Positions 1 through 5,120 of a DNA stretch of 5,937 bases are shown here, in pieces. The DNA is from Bifidobacteriaceae bacterium. Lineage in GTDB: Bacteria; Actinomycetota; Actinomycetes; Actinomycetales; WQXJ01. Each line of letters begins with the position of its first letter. Position 1 is the stretch's first letter. The stretch is from contig JAISMT010000203.1 in the NCBI GenBank assembly GCA_031276585.1, forward strand, positions 1 through 5,937. The letters are read 5' to 3'. The notes beneath the pieces are model-generated. The model saw nothing but the letters and a program-made list of their open reading frames with translations. It was not told the origin of the DNA and searched no databases. A program made the translations under genes and the position numbers.

Positions 1-8
1 ACCACCAT
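1..8 (-). CDS. Start of a further minus-strand gene (only the first codons are in the window)
   Basis: On the minus strand an ATG lies at 8-6, followed by GTG (Met-Val), and the window then ends. It is preceded by AAGGAG (complement of 16-21) with a 7-base spacer, a near-ideal ribosome binding site. It lies about 97 bases after the permease stop and in the same direction, so it could be the next gene of the same transcript. A tiny frame of six codons (ATG at 33-31, ending TGA just before this ATG) precedes it and might couple translation. No product can be inferred from two codons. Seen: start codon and binding site; inferred: that it is a gene. Confidence 0.35.
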
Positions 9-104
9 TATCAGGCTCCTTCTTCCCTCATTCTGTGCTTCCTTTCGGACCGCAGTGCTGGCCCGTAGCGGTGTTGGTTTGAACTTTTGATTGTTCCCCT
101 CGGG

Positions 105-830
105 TCAGCTCCCCCAGCGAACTTCCATGCGTGTTTGACGGATGAAGGCCGCCAACAACGGCAGGCCAACCCACAAGAGAGCCCCGCACGCGAACTGAGC
201 CCAATCTGACGGGCTCGCCATACCCAGCTCGGGAAAGCTCATGGTGGCCCAGGGAACGACTGATGGCGCCACCTGGGACAAAGCAAGCGAAACTATCGCC
301 TCGCCCGTCAAGAGAACAACGATGCTGACTATCACCGAGAGAGTGAGTGAAGCAATCGAGAAGGCGGACAACGTTGTGGCCGCTAAGGCGCCGAAGGAGG
401 AAAGCGAGTCCGTCGAGATGGAATAATCCGCTGATCGGCCCGTGGCTGCCGCTGCAACAGCCGCGACGCACACGGCCCAGGTCAAGACGATCACAGCGGC
501 GATCGCAGCAATGCAAACGGTTGCCAGAATCTTCGCCGCTAGGATGCGGGAGCGCTGCGGTACGACTACAAAACTCCATCCGATGATCCCTGCGTGCCAG
601 TCGGAAGCCGCCACGATCATGGCAAGTATTGGCAAACCGAGCGTGAGCGGTAATTGCGACATCTCCACTAGTGCTGCCGCAGACACGCGTTCTTCGCCCC
701 TTGAAAAAGCGACCGGCAGCGTGGTGAGAGCCAATACCGTAGTGATAATAGCCCCGATGAACCAACGGGTGCCGCGAGCGTCCGCCAGTTTCCTCAGTTC
801 GGCGTACGTTAGGTTTCCCAGAAGTCTCAC
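105..830 (-). CDS. ABC transporter permease, ABC-2-like, six membrane spans
   Basis: A 241-residue membrane protein, the likely channel partner of the ATPase encoded just upstream. Hydrophobic segments are visible at about residues 23-42, 58-75, 98-127, 146-170, 172-190 and 212-230, with a short cytoplasmic N-terminus (MRLLGNLTYAELRKLADARG) and the basic end RQTRMEVRW. This is the topology and length of ABC-2-type permeases of the bacteriocin or antibiotic export and immunity class. The start is GTG at 830-828, which overlaps the ATPase stop by four bases (GTGA), with GGGGAGG (complement of 841-847) 10 bases upstream, so translation is probably coupled. The stop is TGA at 107-105. The substrate is not visible in the sequence. 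Proximity to the bacteriocin-like gene suggests that it exports that peptide or expels it from the producer's membrane. Family assignment is by topology and context, not by a signature motif. Confidence 0.85.
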   Translation of the reverse strand: MRLLGNLTYAELRKLADARGTRWFIGAIITTVLALTTLPVAFSRGEERVSAAALVEMSQLPLTLGLPILAMIVAASDWHAGIIGWSFVVVPQRSRILAAKILATVCIAAIAAVIVLTWAVCVAAVAAAATGRSADYSISTDSLSSFGALAATTLSAFSIASLTLSVIVSIVVLLTGEAIVSLALSQVAPSVVPWATMSFPELGMASPSDWAQFACGALLWVGLPLLAAFIRQTRMEVRWGS

Positions 831-1783
831 GGCCGCTCGACCTCCCCGGCATCGCCGCCCGGACTCTCTTCACTGGAAAGCTGACTCAGAAAGAAATCCT
901 CCAGGTCAAGGTTACTTGACTGGTCGCTCATTTCGAGCGGCTCAATGCTTTCCGAGACCAGCAAACGCCAACAAGTCCGTGACGGCGCCGCAACAGTCAA
1001 CGACCCCTGCCTGCCCGACGCGCAGTCAAACTCGATCCCCTGCCCGGCCAGCGCCCGAATCAAGCGGTCGGCGTCTTGCTGGGCAACTATCACGCGGGTC
1101 AGGGGCCGGTTCGTCACGCGCCTCAATTCGAGCCAATCGCCGGCAGCGGTCACGACACCGTTCTTGAGAAAGACCACGGCGTCAATGAACTTCTCCAGAT
1201 CGTTGAGCAAATGACTTGAGATGAGCACACAGCCGCCACTTCCGGCGTACGCAATGAGTTGTTCCCGCAACCACACTGACCCCTCCGCATCGAGTCCGTT
1301 GGTGGGCTCGTCCAAAATCAGCAGGCGCGGCGATCCCATCATGACAAGGGCGAGGCAAAGCCGTTGCCGCATCCCGGTGGACAGCGTGCCGCAACGTTTC
1401 CGCCCCGCATGCGATATGCCAGAGCTCTCCAAGGCGGCGTCCCGCGCAGCTCGGCTCAGGCCCACAAGTCTCCTGTGCAGCTCTGCGGTCTCGGTAACCG
1501 TTCGTCCAGGGTGGAGAGTTGGTGAGAGCAAAGCCGCGACATCCCGCACTGGAGGTTTGGCGTCCTGGATGGGCGTGTCGAACAGCAATGCCTTCCCCGA
1601 TGTGGGTCGGGCCAACCCCAACGCGATTCGCATCAACGTGGACTTGCCTGCGCCGTTTGGTCCGACTAACGCGGTGACAGTGCCTTGGGCACACGAAATA
1701 GTGACATCGCGCAATGCAGCTTGATCTCCGTAGTTCTTGCTGACGCACTCAATGGTGAGCGGATTGCTCAAGAAACTCGCCAT
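827..1783 (-). CDS. ABC transporter ATP-binding protein (bacteriocin/antibiotic export or immunity type)
   Basis: A 318-residue ATPase powering the permease encoded immediately downstream. Walker A is GPNGAGKST (residues 41-49), the signature loop LSTGMRQRL (134-142), Walker B LLILDEP (154-160) followed by TNGLDAEG, and the switch His is in LISSH (H191). The usual Gln of the Q-loop is absent: the region reads VAALLSPTLHPGRT (about 83-95), a variation seen in BcrA-like ATPases. An accessory C-terminal part (about 225-318) ends in LDLEDFFLSQL, like the tails of BcrA/CcmA-type proteins. The ATG at 1783-1781 was chosen because the ATPase fold starts within ten residues of it and a purine-rich GCGGAAAGG directly precedes it. 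A frame extension to 1888 would lie inside the protease gene. It overlaps the protease gene end by 16 bases and the permease start by 4. The substrate is inferred from context only. Confidence 0.92.
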   Translation of the reverse strand: MASFLSNPLTIECVSKNYGDQAALRDVTISCAQGTVTALVGPNGAGKSTLMRIALGLARPTSGKALLFDTPIQDAKPPVRDVAALLSPTLHPGRTVTETAELHRRLVGLSRAARDAALESSGISHAGRKRCGTLSTGMRQRLCLALVMMGSPRLLILDEPTNGLDAEGSVWLREQLIAYAGSGGCVLISSHLLNDLEKFIDAVVFLKNGVVTAAGDWLELRRVTNRPLTRVIVAQQDADRLIRALAGQGIEFDCASGRQGSLTVAAPSRTCWRLLVSESIEPLEMSDQSSNLDLEDFFLSQLSSEESPGGDAGEVERP

Positions 1784-2496
1784 CCTTTCCGCCGAAGTTT
1801 TAGCACCACCAGGAACAAACCTGAGCTTACGCATAGGGCCACGTCGAAAGTCCAAGGAGAGTCGCTCAGCGGTGCCCCCCATTCCCACCAGGCATTAGAT
1901 AACAGGTGGAGACAAACACCCGGAAGGACGGTGCCGGTGTAATCGTAGTACCCAAGATACAACGCCTCACTGGCAAACCGGTCAACGGCAGACTCCCAAG
2001 GCTGAGGTGAATGCACTAGAACGAATGCACCGACCACCCAAAGCGCCGCGACTAGACGACTCAGGTTGTCCGAGTACCGGACAGCCAGTATGTATGATGC
2101 GATATAACGTTGAAAGAACATCTCTTCTGCGACCACACCTAATGTGAGTGCTATCCACCGCGTGTCGCCTGCTTCCCGCCACTCCACCATGGCGACTACT
2201 ACAGAAGACGCGACCAGAACAATCCAAACCGCACACCTGCCAGCAGAAGATTCCGAGGCTTTCGTTTGCGGGAACGGTGATCGTCCAACCGTGTGGGGAG
2301 CGCGACGTTCGCCGACAATGAAGCATCCGGCGACGATCATCGGCACAGCACCCACTGCCAACGGGGCTACTCGAATGGCATCCCTGAGGCCGAAAGCTAC
2401 CACCACCATAGACACCTCGCATACCACTATCGCTGCCAGTGGACGAAGCCGAGGGCGAAACCGACGAAGTGTCGCAACGGACTCTCGCTCCTGCAT
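1768..2496 (-). CDS. CPBP-family intramembrane metalloprotease homologue (Abi-like)
   Basis: A 242-residue, mostly hydrophobic protein with about seven candidate membrane spans (about 19-36, 44-62, 87-105, 112-127, 148-162, 183-200, 217-234). It carries the three CPBP motifs: EE at 124-125 in EEMFFQR, FVLVH (158-162, FxxxH) and HLLSN (197-201, HxxxN). In the family these glutamates and histidines form the active site inside the membrane, and members act in CAAX-type processing or, near bacteriocin genes, in self-immunity or maturation. In the first motif the Arg is one residue later than in the usual EExxxR. The start is ATG 2496-2494, preceded by GGAGGG (complement of 2505-2510) at 8 bases; a TTG seven codons upstream has no comparable site. 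Its ATG overlaps the stop of a small upstream frame (TGATG). Its placement between the bacteriocin-like gene and the ABC genes suggests a role in peptide processing or protection. Confidence 0.87.
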   Translation of the reverse strand: MQERESVATLRRFRPRLRPLAAIVVCEVSMVVVAFGLRDAIRVAPLAVGAVPMIVAGCFIVGERRAPHTVGRSPFPQTKASESSAGRCAVWIVLVASSVVVAMVEWREAGDTRWIALTLGVVAEEMFFQRYIASYILAVRYSDNLSRLVAALWVVGAFVLVHSPQPWESAVDRFASEALYLGYYDYTGTVLPGVCLHLLSNAWWEWGAPLSDSPWTFDVALCVSSGLFLVVLKLRRKGWRVS

Positions 2497-2633
2497 CAAG
2501 AATTCCCTCCCAACCAAACCCGATCTCGAAACCCGTTGAACTGGGGAATGAGTCTCCTATCGATTTTGATCCACAAGAATCCCGGCAGTAAGGCCATGCA
2601 GAACAACGCCCAACTCTTCAGCACCGGATGCAT
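2496..2633 (-). CDS. Possible small one-span membrane peptide (45 residues), translationally coupled
   Basis: A short frame starting MHPVLKSWALFCMALLPG and ending VWLGGNS, with one hydrophobic segment (about residues 8-24) followed by a basic, soluble tail (R26, R27, R36, R38). Its TGA stop overlaps the ATG of the protease gene (TGATG), and the protease ribosome binding site lies within its last codons, an arrangement typical of coupled genes. The size and topology would fit a bacteriocin immunity peptide. Against it: no clear Shine-Dalgarno sequence precedes the ATG at 2633, and I recognise no family. The frame is open further upstream to 2723, but that part runs through the 2662-2704 hairpin and is unlikely to be translated. 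Treat as hypothetical. Confidence 0.35.
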   Translation of the reverse strand: MHPVLKSWALFCMALLPGFLWIKIDRRLIPQFNGFRDRVWLGGNS

Positions 2634-2661
2634 GCCGTTGTGATGCGCACAGCCACACCGA

Positions 2662-2704
2662 CGGTGCCGCAGGTGTCCCATGTTGGGCCCATCCTGCGGC
2701 ACCG
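2662..2704 (-). terminator. Strong GC-rich hairpin after the bacteriocin-like gene: terminator or attenuator
   Basis: CGGTGCCGCAGG (2662-2673) and CCTGCGGCACCG (2693-2704) are perfect 12-base inverted arms. The 19-base loop contains a second short stem, CCCA (2677-2680) with TGGG (2684-2687). It lies about 60 bases after the stop of the bacteriocin-like gene and before the protease and ABC genes. No T-run follows on the minus strand, so it may be a leaky terminator or a 3'-end stabiliser, giving much precursor mRNA and less of the downstream genes. A weaker hairpin (ACCGCT 2730-2735 with AGCGGT 2749-2754) precedes it. Confidence 0.6.
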
Positions 2705-2762
2705 CAGTGTTACCTGACCTCACTGACCCACCGCTCGTGTTAGTTGTAAGCGGTTGGCCTTG

Positions 2763-3218
2763 TCAGAACCAACTTTGAATCCATTCCCACACGTCTGAGG
2801 CAGTTATCGCACCCGCGATGGCTTTAGCCAGATTCTTGATCTGGGGCCACACGCTATTTACGAACCACTTGTAGGTGCTGACAGCCGCTTTCTTGATGAG
2901 ATTCCAGAGTTTTGGGATCGCCTTCAATGCGGCTTTCACTGCCTTGATAATCGCCGACGGCCAGCCCTTCTGGCCCGTCTCAGAGGCCACTCCCGAGAGC
3001 GGTGGCTGTCCCCATACGACGCCTTGGCCTAAGACCTCGGCGCTGCCGGTAGATTCGGTAGTGAGCGCCACACCTGCGGGTGCCTGCGACGCTAATGCCA
3101 CCACAGCCGGTCTAGCTGTTGCTGCCACCCCAACGCCGGCCACGAGCGCTGCCGCAGTCAACGAAGCAACAATGAGCGACCTGACAGACGAAACGAATTT
3201 AGGCTTACCAACTTGCAT
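2763..3218 (-). CDS. Secreted bacteriocin-like precursor, cationic Trp/Lys-rich four-helix C-terminus
   Basis: A 151-residue precursor in three parts. Residues 1-35 are a Sec-type signal peptide: basic start (K5, K7, R13), hydrophobic core about 15-33, likely cleavage after ATA (33-35) or VALA (40-43). Residues about 44-84 are a Gly/Ser/Thr/Ala-rich spacer with few charges. Residues about 85-151 hold seven Trp (86, 105, 118, 124, 144, 146, 150), nine Lys from K92 to K132 with K84 at the border, and only two acids (D142, E145). Pro at 87, 102 and 125 divides this part into amphipathic helices, and it ends DVWEWIQSWF. The pattern resembles the saposin-fold peptides aureocin A53 and lacticin Q, which act on bacterial membranes, but those have no leader. 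The ATG has AAAAGGAG (complement of 3225-3232) at 6 bases. Neighbouring CPBP and ABC genes support a bacteriocin locus. A circular bacteriocin is an alternative. Precise family and activity are inference. Confidence 0.78.
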   Translation of the reverse strand: MQVGKPKFVSSVRSLIVASLTAAALVAGVGVAATARPAVVALASQAPAGVALTTESTGSAEVLGQGVVWGQPPLSGVASETGQKGWPSAIIKAVKAALKAIPKLWNLIKKAAVSTYKWFVNSVWPQIKNLAKAIAGAITASDVWEWIQSWF

Positions 3219-3344
3219 CTTTCACTCCTTTTCTTATTGAACCGATCACCCTGAACGCGCAAACAACGGACGAAACCAAGGTTCGGATTTGAACTTTGTC
3301 TTTTGCGATTAGGCTTAGCAATTACGCTAAACCACAGAAAGTCA
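3219..3344 (-). promoter_or_regulatory. Upstream region of the bacteriocin-like gene
   Basis: This non-coding stretch should carry the promoter of the minus-strand cluster. It contains two inverted repeats: AAGGTTC (3278-3284) with GAACTTT (3291-3297, one G-T pair) and TTAGC (3315-3319) with GCTAA (3326-3330). Either could be an operator or leader hairpin. On the minus strand TTGCTA and CAAAGT are spaced 17 bases apart within the region, but the match to a -35/-10 pair is weak, so no promoter is placed. The ribosome binding site is at 3225-3232. Confidence 0.35.
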
Positions 3345-3358
3345 GGGGGGGGGGGGGG
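3345..3358. repeat. Homopolymer run of 14 G (14 C on the minus strand)
   Basis: An uninterrupted tract of 14 G lies about 127 bases upstream of the bacteriocin-like start codon. Runs of this length slip readily during replication and are classic phase-variation elements when placed in promoters or coding starts. Here it would be a promoter-distal element; a sequencing or assembly length error is also possible. Confidence 0.9.
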
Positions 3359-3683
3359 ACTTAAGTCCTAGTTTTCTTATTGCGCAAAGGTAAGCACCAA
3401 AACGGGCGATGACGAGCGGCATCGACCAAACAGACACCAGGCGTGGGCAAAGCCGCACAACAAACGCACCCGGCTCATTCCTTGGCCTAATCCGAACAGG
3501 TCTCACCGAAAACGGGACCAGCAAACCAGAACCACCCCCCACTAGCACAAACACGAAAACCCCCACCGGAACAAGCCAACGGCATCGGCCAGGCAGGGCG
3601 CGACAGCATCGGTGGCGGTTAGAGGAGCAGCTGCCGGGAGCGTATCCAACTCAACTGACAAGGCACGTTGCAATATCCGATTT
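3359..3683. other. Intergenic stretch without recognised gene
   Basis: Frames are open here on both strands (for example minus 3566-3342, and a plus frame from 3409 that runs on through the riboswitch), but their translations are low-complexity, Arg/Pro/Thr-rich, lack ribosome binding sites and resemble no family I know. The plus strand is strikingly A/C-rich between about 3410 and 3600. I see no RNA gene, insertion sequence or clear terminator in it. Confidence 0.6.
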
Positions 3684-3730
3684 AGACAACATCTGGTGTG
3701 TCGTGTGGATTTTGCCACTACATGTTGTAT
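3684..3730 (+). promoter_or_regulatory. Pair of NrdR boxes in the nrdHIE promoter region
   Basis: Two 16-base sites, agaCAACATCTGGtgt (3684-3699) and ccaCTACATGTTGtat (3715-3730), fit the NrdR consensus acaCwAtATaTwGtgt with few mismatches. Their starts are 31 bases apart, the three-helical-turn spacing typical of paired NrdR boxes. NrdR is the zinc-finger/ATP-cone repressor that senses the ATP/dATP balance and silences ribonucleotide reductase operons. A possible -10 element TATGGT (3728-3733) overlaps the second box, so bound repressor would block RNA polymerase; the promoter itself is tentative. The sites lie about 470 bases upstream of nrdH and upstream of the riboswitch. Basis: sequence match plus the known behaviour of the family. 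Confidence 0.75.
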
Positions 3731-3773
3731 GGTGGTCCGGTTGTTGGTTGCTGAAAGTGCTATCTAGGAGTGG

Positions 3774-3810
3774 GGGGTTCAACCCCGCTTCGCAATCCAC
3801 GTTGACGTGG
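3774..3810. repeat. Two adjacent short palindromes between the NrdR boxes and the riboswitch
   Basis: GGGGTT-c-AACCCC (3774-3786) and CCACGT-tg-ACGTGG (3797-3810) are perfect inverted repeats whose centres are about 23 bases apart. The second contains TTGACG, like a -35 element, but no good -10 follows at normal spacing. They could be operators for another regulator or leader hairpins of the nrd transcript. No binding protein can be named. Confidence 0.45.
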
Positions 3811-3889
3811 GCAGTCCAAGGTACTGCTCTCACGAAAACGCGGAAGACAAACACTGTTTGGTACCTAGAAAACCGGATTGATCACCAGT

Positions 3890-4080
3890 TTTCTGGGCAC
3901 CTTCAGCAGCGGGAGGAGAACTCCCGGACGGAACCCGGTGTGAATCCGGGACTGCCCCGCAGCGGTAAGTGGGAACCAAACCCGTCAAAAGCACTGGGGT
4001 GTTACACCCTGGGAAGCGGCGGGCGGTAGGAATCCCAGAGAAATCTGGAAAGGCCCACAAGTCCGAACACCTGCCAGCAA
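3890..4080 (+). ncRNA. Cobalamin (B12) riboswitch aptamer controlling nrdHIE
   Basis: The conserved features of the cobalamin riboswitch are present in order. There is a closing-helix arm CTGGGCA (3893-3899), a hairpin GGGAG/CTCCC (3911-3925), and the stem-loop CCCGG-TGTGAAT-CCGGG (3934-3950). The core CTGCCCCGCAGCGGTAA (3952-3968) follows; compare the typical CTGACCCGCAACTGTAA. Then come GCACTG (3991-3996), hairpin GGGTG/CACCC (3997-4009), GGGAAG (4011-4016) and AGTCCGAACACCTGCCAGC (4060-4078), whose TGCCAG pairs back with the first arm. Known of the class: binding adenosylcobalamin or a related form reduces expression downstream. Here the target is a B12-independent ribonucleotide reductase, as known for the class Ia operon of Streptomyces coelicolor. 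The edges are approximate. Confidence 0.94.
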
Positions 4081-4189
4081 CCACGGGCCCACGCCCGTGC
4101 GGAGGAGCGCGGCTCGCGGGAGCTACGCCTCGACGGTACCCAACCTGTGCGCGTCCTCCTGACCCAAAGTATGAACAACCAGGCAGGAG
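4081..4189 (+). promoter_or_regulatory. Expression platform of the riboswitch: alternative pairing that can mask the nrdH ribosome binding site
   Basis: Directly after the aptamer is a perfect hairpin CACGGGC/GCCCGTG (4082-4099, 4-base loop CCAC). CTCCTG (4156-4161) is exactly complementary to CAGGAG (4184-4189), which contains the nrdH Shine-Dalgarno sequence. The same region TCCTCC (4154-4159) can instead pair with GGAGGA (4101-4106), extended by GCGC (4107-4110) with GCGC (4149-4152). The two pairings exclude each other, which is the layout of a translational on/off switch. No T-run is present, so transcription termination is less likely. Pairings are seen in the sequence; the switch mechanism is inferred. 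Confidence 0.65.
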
Positions 4190-4197
4190 ATACACCT

Positions 4198-4452
4198 ATG
4201 ACCGTCACGGTTTACAGCCAACCCGCTTGTCCGCAATGCCGCGCCACCTACCGCGCTTTGGAACGGCGAGGGGTCGATTTCACGGTGATAGACCTGTCCC
4301 AAGACGCCCCAGCCCTAGACTTGGTGCGGACCATGGGCTACAGCCAGGCTCCCGTAGTGGTTGCGGGAGACGAACACTGGTCTGGGTTTAGAGCCGAAAA
4401 GATTGCGGCGCTGGCCGAGCAGGTAGCGGAACCAGCTCGCTTGGTCGCATGA
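4198..4452 (+). CDS. nrdH: NrdH-redoxin, glutaredoxin-like electron donor of class Ib ribonucleotide reductase
   Basis: An 84-residue thioredoxin-fold protein that passes electrons from thioredoxin reductase to the catalytic subunit NrdE. The redox pair is in CPQC (C11, C14); the C-terminal half has QAPVVV followed by [13 protein letters not shown], the WSGFR segment being diagnostic of NrdH and absent from ordinary glutaredoxins. The length is typical. The ATG at 4198 was chosen because AGGAG (4185-4189) lies 8 bases upstream and the protein then begins [11 protein letters not shown] as in homologues. An in-frame ATG at 4171 and GTG at 4147 would add residues unlike the family and lie in the riboswitch platform. 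Its stop overlaps the nrdI start (ATGA). Expression should be set by the upstream B12 riboswitch and NrdR boxes. Confidence 0.95.
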   Translation: MTVTVYSQPACPQCRATYRALERRGVDFTVIDLSQDAPALDLVRTMGYSQAPVVVAGDEHWSGFRAEKIAALAEQVAEPARLVA

Positions 4453-5120
4453 GTGCTCCTGCCCTGCCAACCAAATGTTTGGTTCCATCCGCGTTAGTCG
4501 GAACCTCTAGGCAACTAGGGGTTGAAACTTTGACACTTGAGCCGACTTTTGTCTACGCAGGGTCCCTGCAAAATATTCGACCAACGGGACAAGATTTTGG
4601 GGGGCCTGCTAGTTCTACCTTGGAAACTACGGTGGATTCCAAGCCGGAACCCACCCAAACCCCTGGGCCCACTGAAACTCCCGTCACCATCGCCGCAGCT
4701 GAAACCACCCCGAGCCGACCGTTGCTGGTGTACTTCAGCTCTGCTTCCGGCAACACGGAACGTTTTATCCAAAAGCTGGATTGGCCCGCGCAACGGATTC
4801 CTCTGCATTCCGGGGATCCCGAACTTCAGGTTAATCAACCTTATGTACTGCTAGTCCCCACCTATGGTGGCGGCAACATAGCTGGCGCGGTACCTAAACC
4901 AGTGATCCGTTTTCTGAACTGCAAATCTAACCGTGACCTAATTCGGGGCGTAATAGCCACCGGCAACACTAACTTTGGGACGGCTTACGGTTTAGCCGGG
5001 AAAATCATTTCCGCCAAATGTGGGGTACCGCATTTATACACTTTTGAATTACTGGGCACACCGGCGGACCTCGAAGCCGTGCAAACTGGATTGGAGACCT
5101 GGTGGCAACAGCAACGTTGA
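4449..5120 (+). CDS. nrdI: NrdI flavodoxin-like protein with an unusual N-terminal extension
   Basis: NrdI supplies an oxidant through its FMN to assemble the dimanganese-tyrosyl radical cofactor of NrdF. The NrdI core is residues about 91-223: [16 protein letters not shown] (91-106, FMN phosphate loop), VPTYGGG (136-142) and [17 protein letters not shown] (168-184) contacting the flavin, then [16 protein letters not shown]. The core's 133 residues match the usual size of about 130-150. Ahead of it lies a ~90-residue extension, Pro/Thr-rich from about 52 to 89 and without recognised domain. The ATG at 4449 overlaps the nrdH stop by four bases (ATGA), which supports the long start. The only alternatives near the core are TTG/GTG codons within the first strand of the fold, without a good ribosome binding site. 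The extension may be real or a non-conserved linker. Its end overlaps nrdE by 19 bases. Confidence 0.92.
   Translation: MSAPALPTKCLVPSALVGTSRQLGVETLTLEPTFVYAGSLQNIRPTGQDFGGPASSTLETTVDSKPEPTQTPGPTETPVTIAAAETTPSRPLLVYFSSASGNTERFIQKLDWPAQRIPLHSGDPELQVNQPYVLLVPTYGGGNIAGAVPKPVIRFLNCKSNRDLIRGVIATGNTNFGTAYGLAGKIISAKCGVPHLYTFELLGTPADLEAVQTGLETWWQQQR

Noticed and set aside
28..873. A long open frame on the minus strand in another phase over the permease gene
   Set aside because: Its Arg/Gly/Ser/His-rich translation resembles no protein, while the overlapping frame encodes a clear six-span permease coupled to the ATPase.
442..1167. A long plus-strand frame opposite the permease and ATPase genes
   Set aside because: It is the antisense shadow of real genes: composition is Arg/Ser/Pro-rich and no family is recognisable.
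3270..3345. A tRNA-like look on the minus strand (GTTCAAATCC, plus TTAGC/GCTAA like a D-arm)
   Set aside because: The T-stem and anticodon stem do not pair, the D-loop lacks the GG pair, and no acceptor stem closes it.
3342..3566. A 74-residue minus-strand frame ending in a Pro run from the C tract
   Set aside because: There is no ribosome binding site and no conserved feature; the Pro run is only the translated homopolymer.
3770..3800. GGTTCAACCCC followed by CGCAATCCA, resembling a tRNA 3' end or an attachment-site remnant
   Set aside because: With a seven-base T-loop the stem fails at the third pair, and no matching acceptor or anticodon arm lies upstream.
3409..4029. A 206-residue open frame on the plus strand
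   Set aside because: It has no ribosome binding site, gives a low-complexity translation and runs straight through the NrdR boxes and the B12 riboswitch.
4147..4197. A longer nrdH beginning at GTG 4147 or ATG 4171
   Set aside because: The extra residues are unlike NrdH proteins and lie within the riboswitch platform; AGGAG is placed 8 bases before the ATG at 4198.
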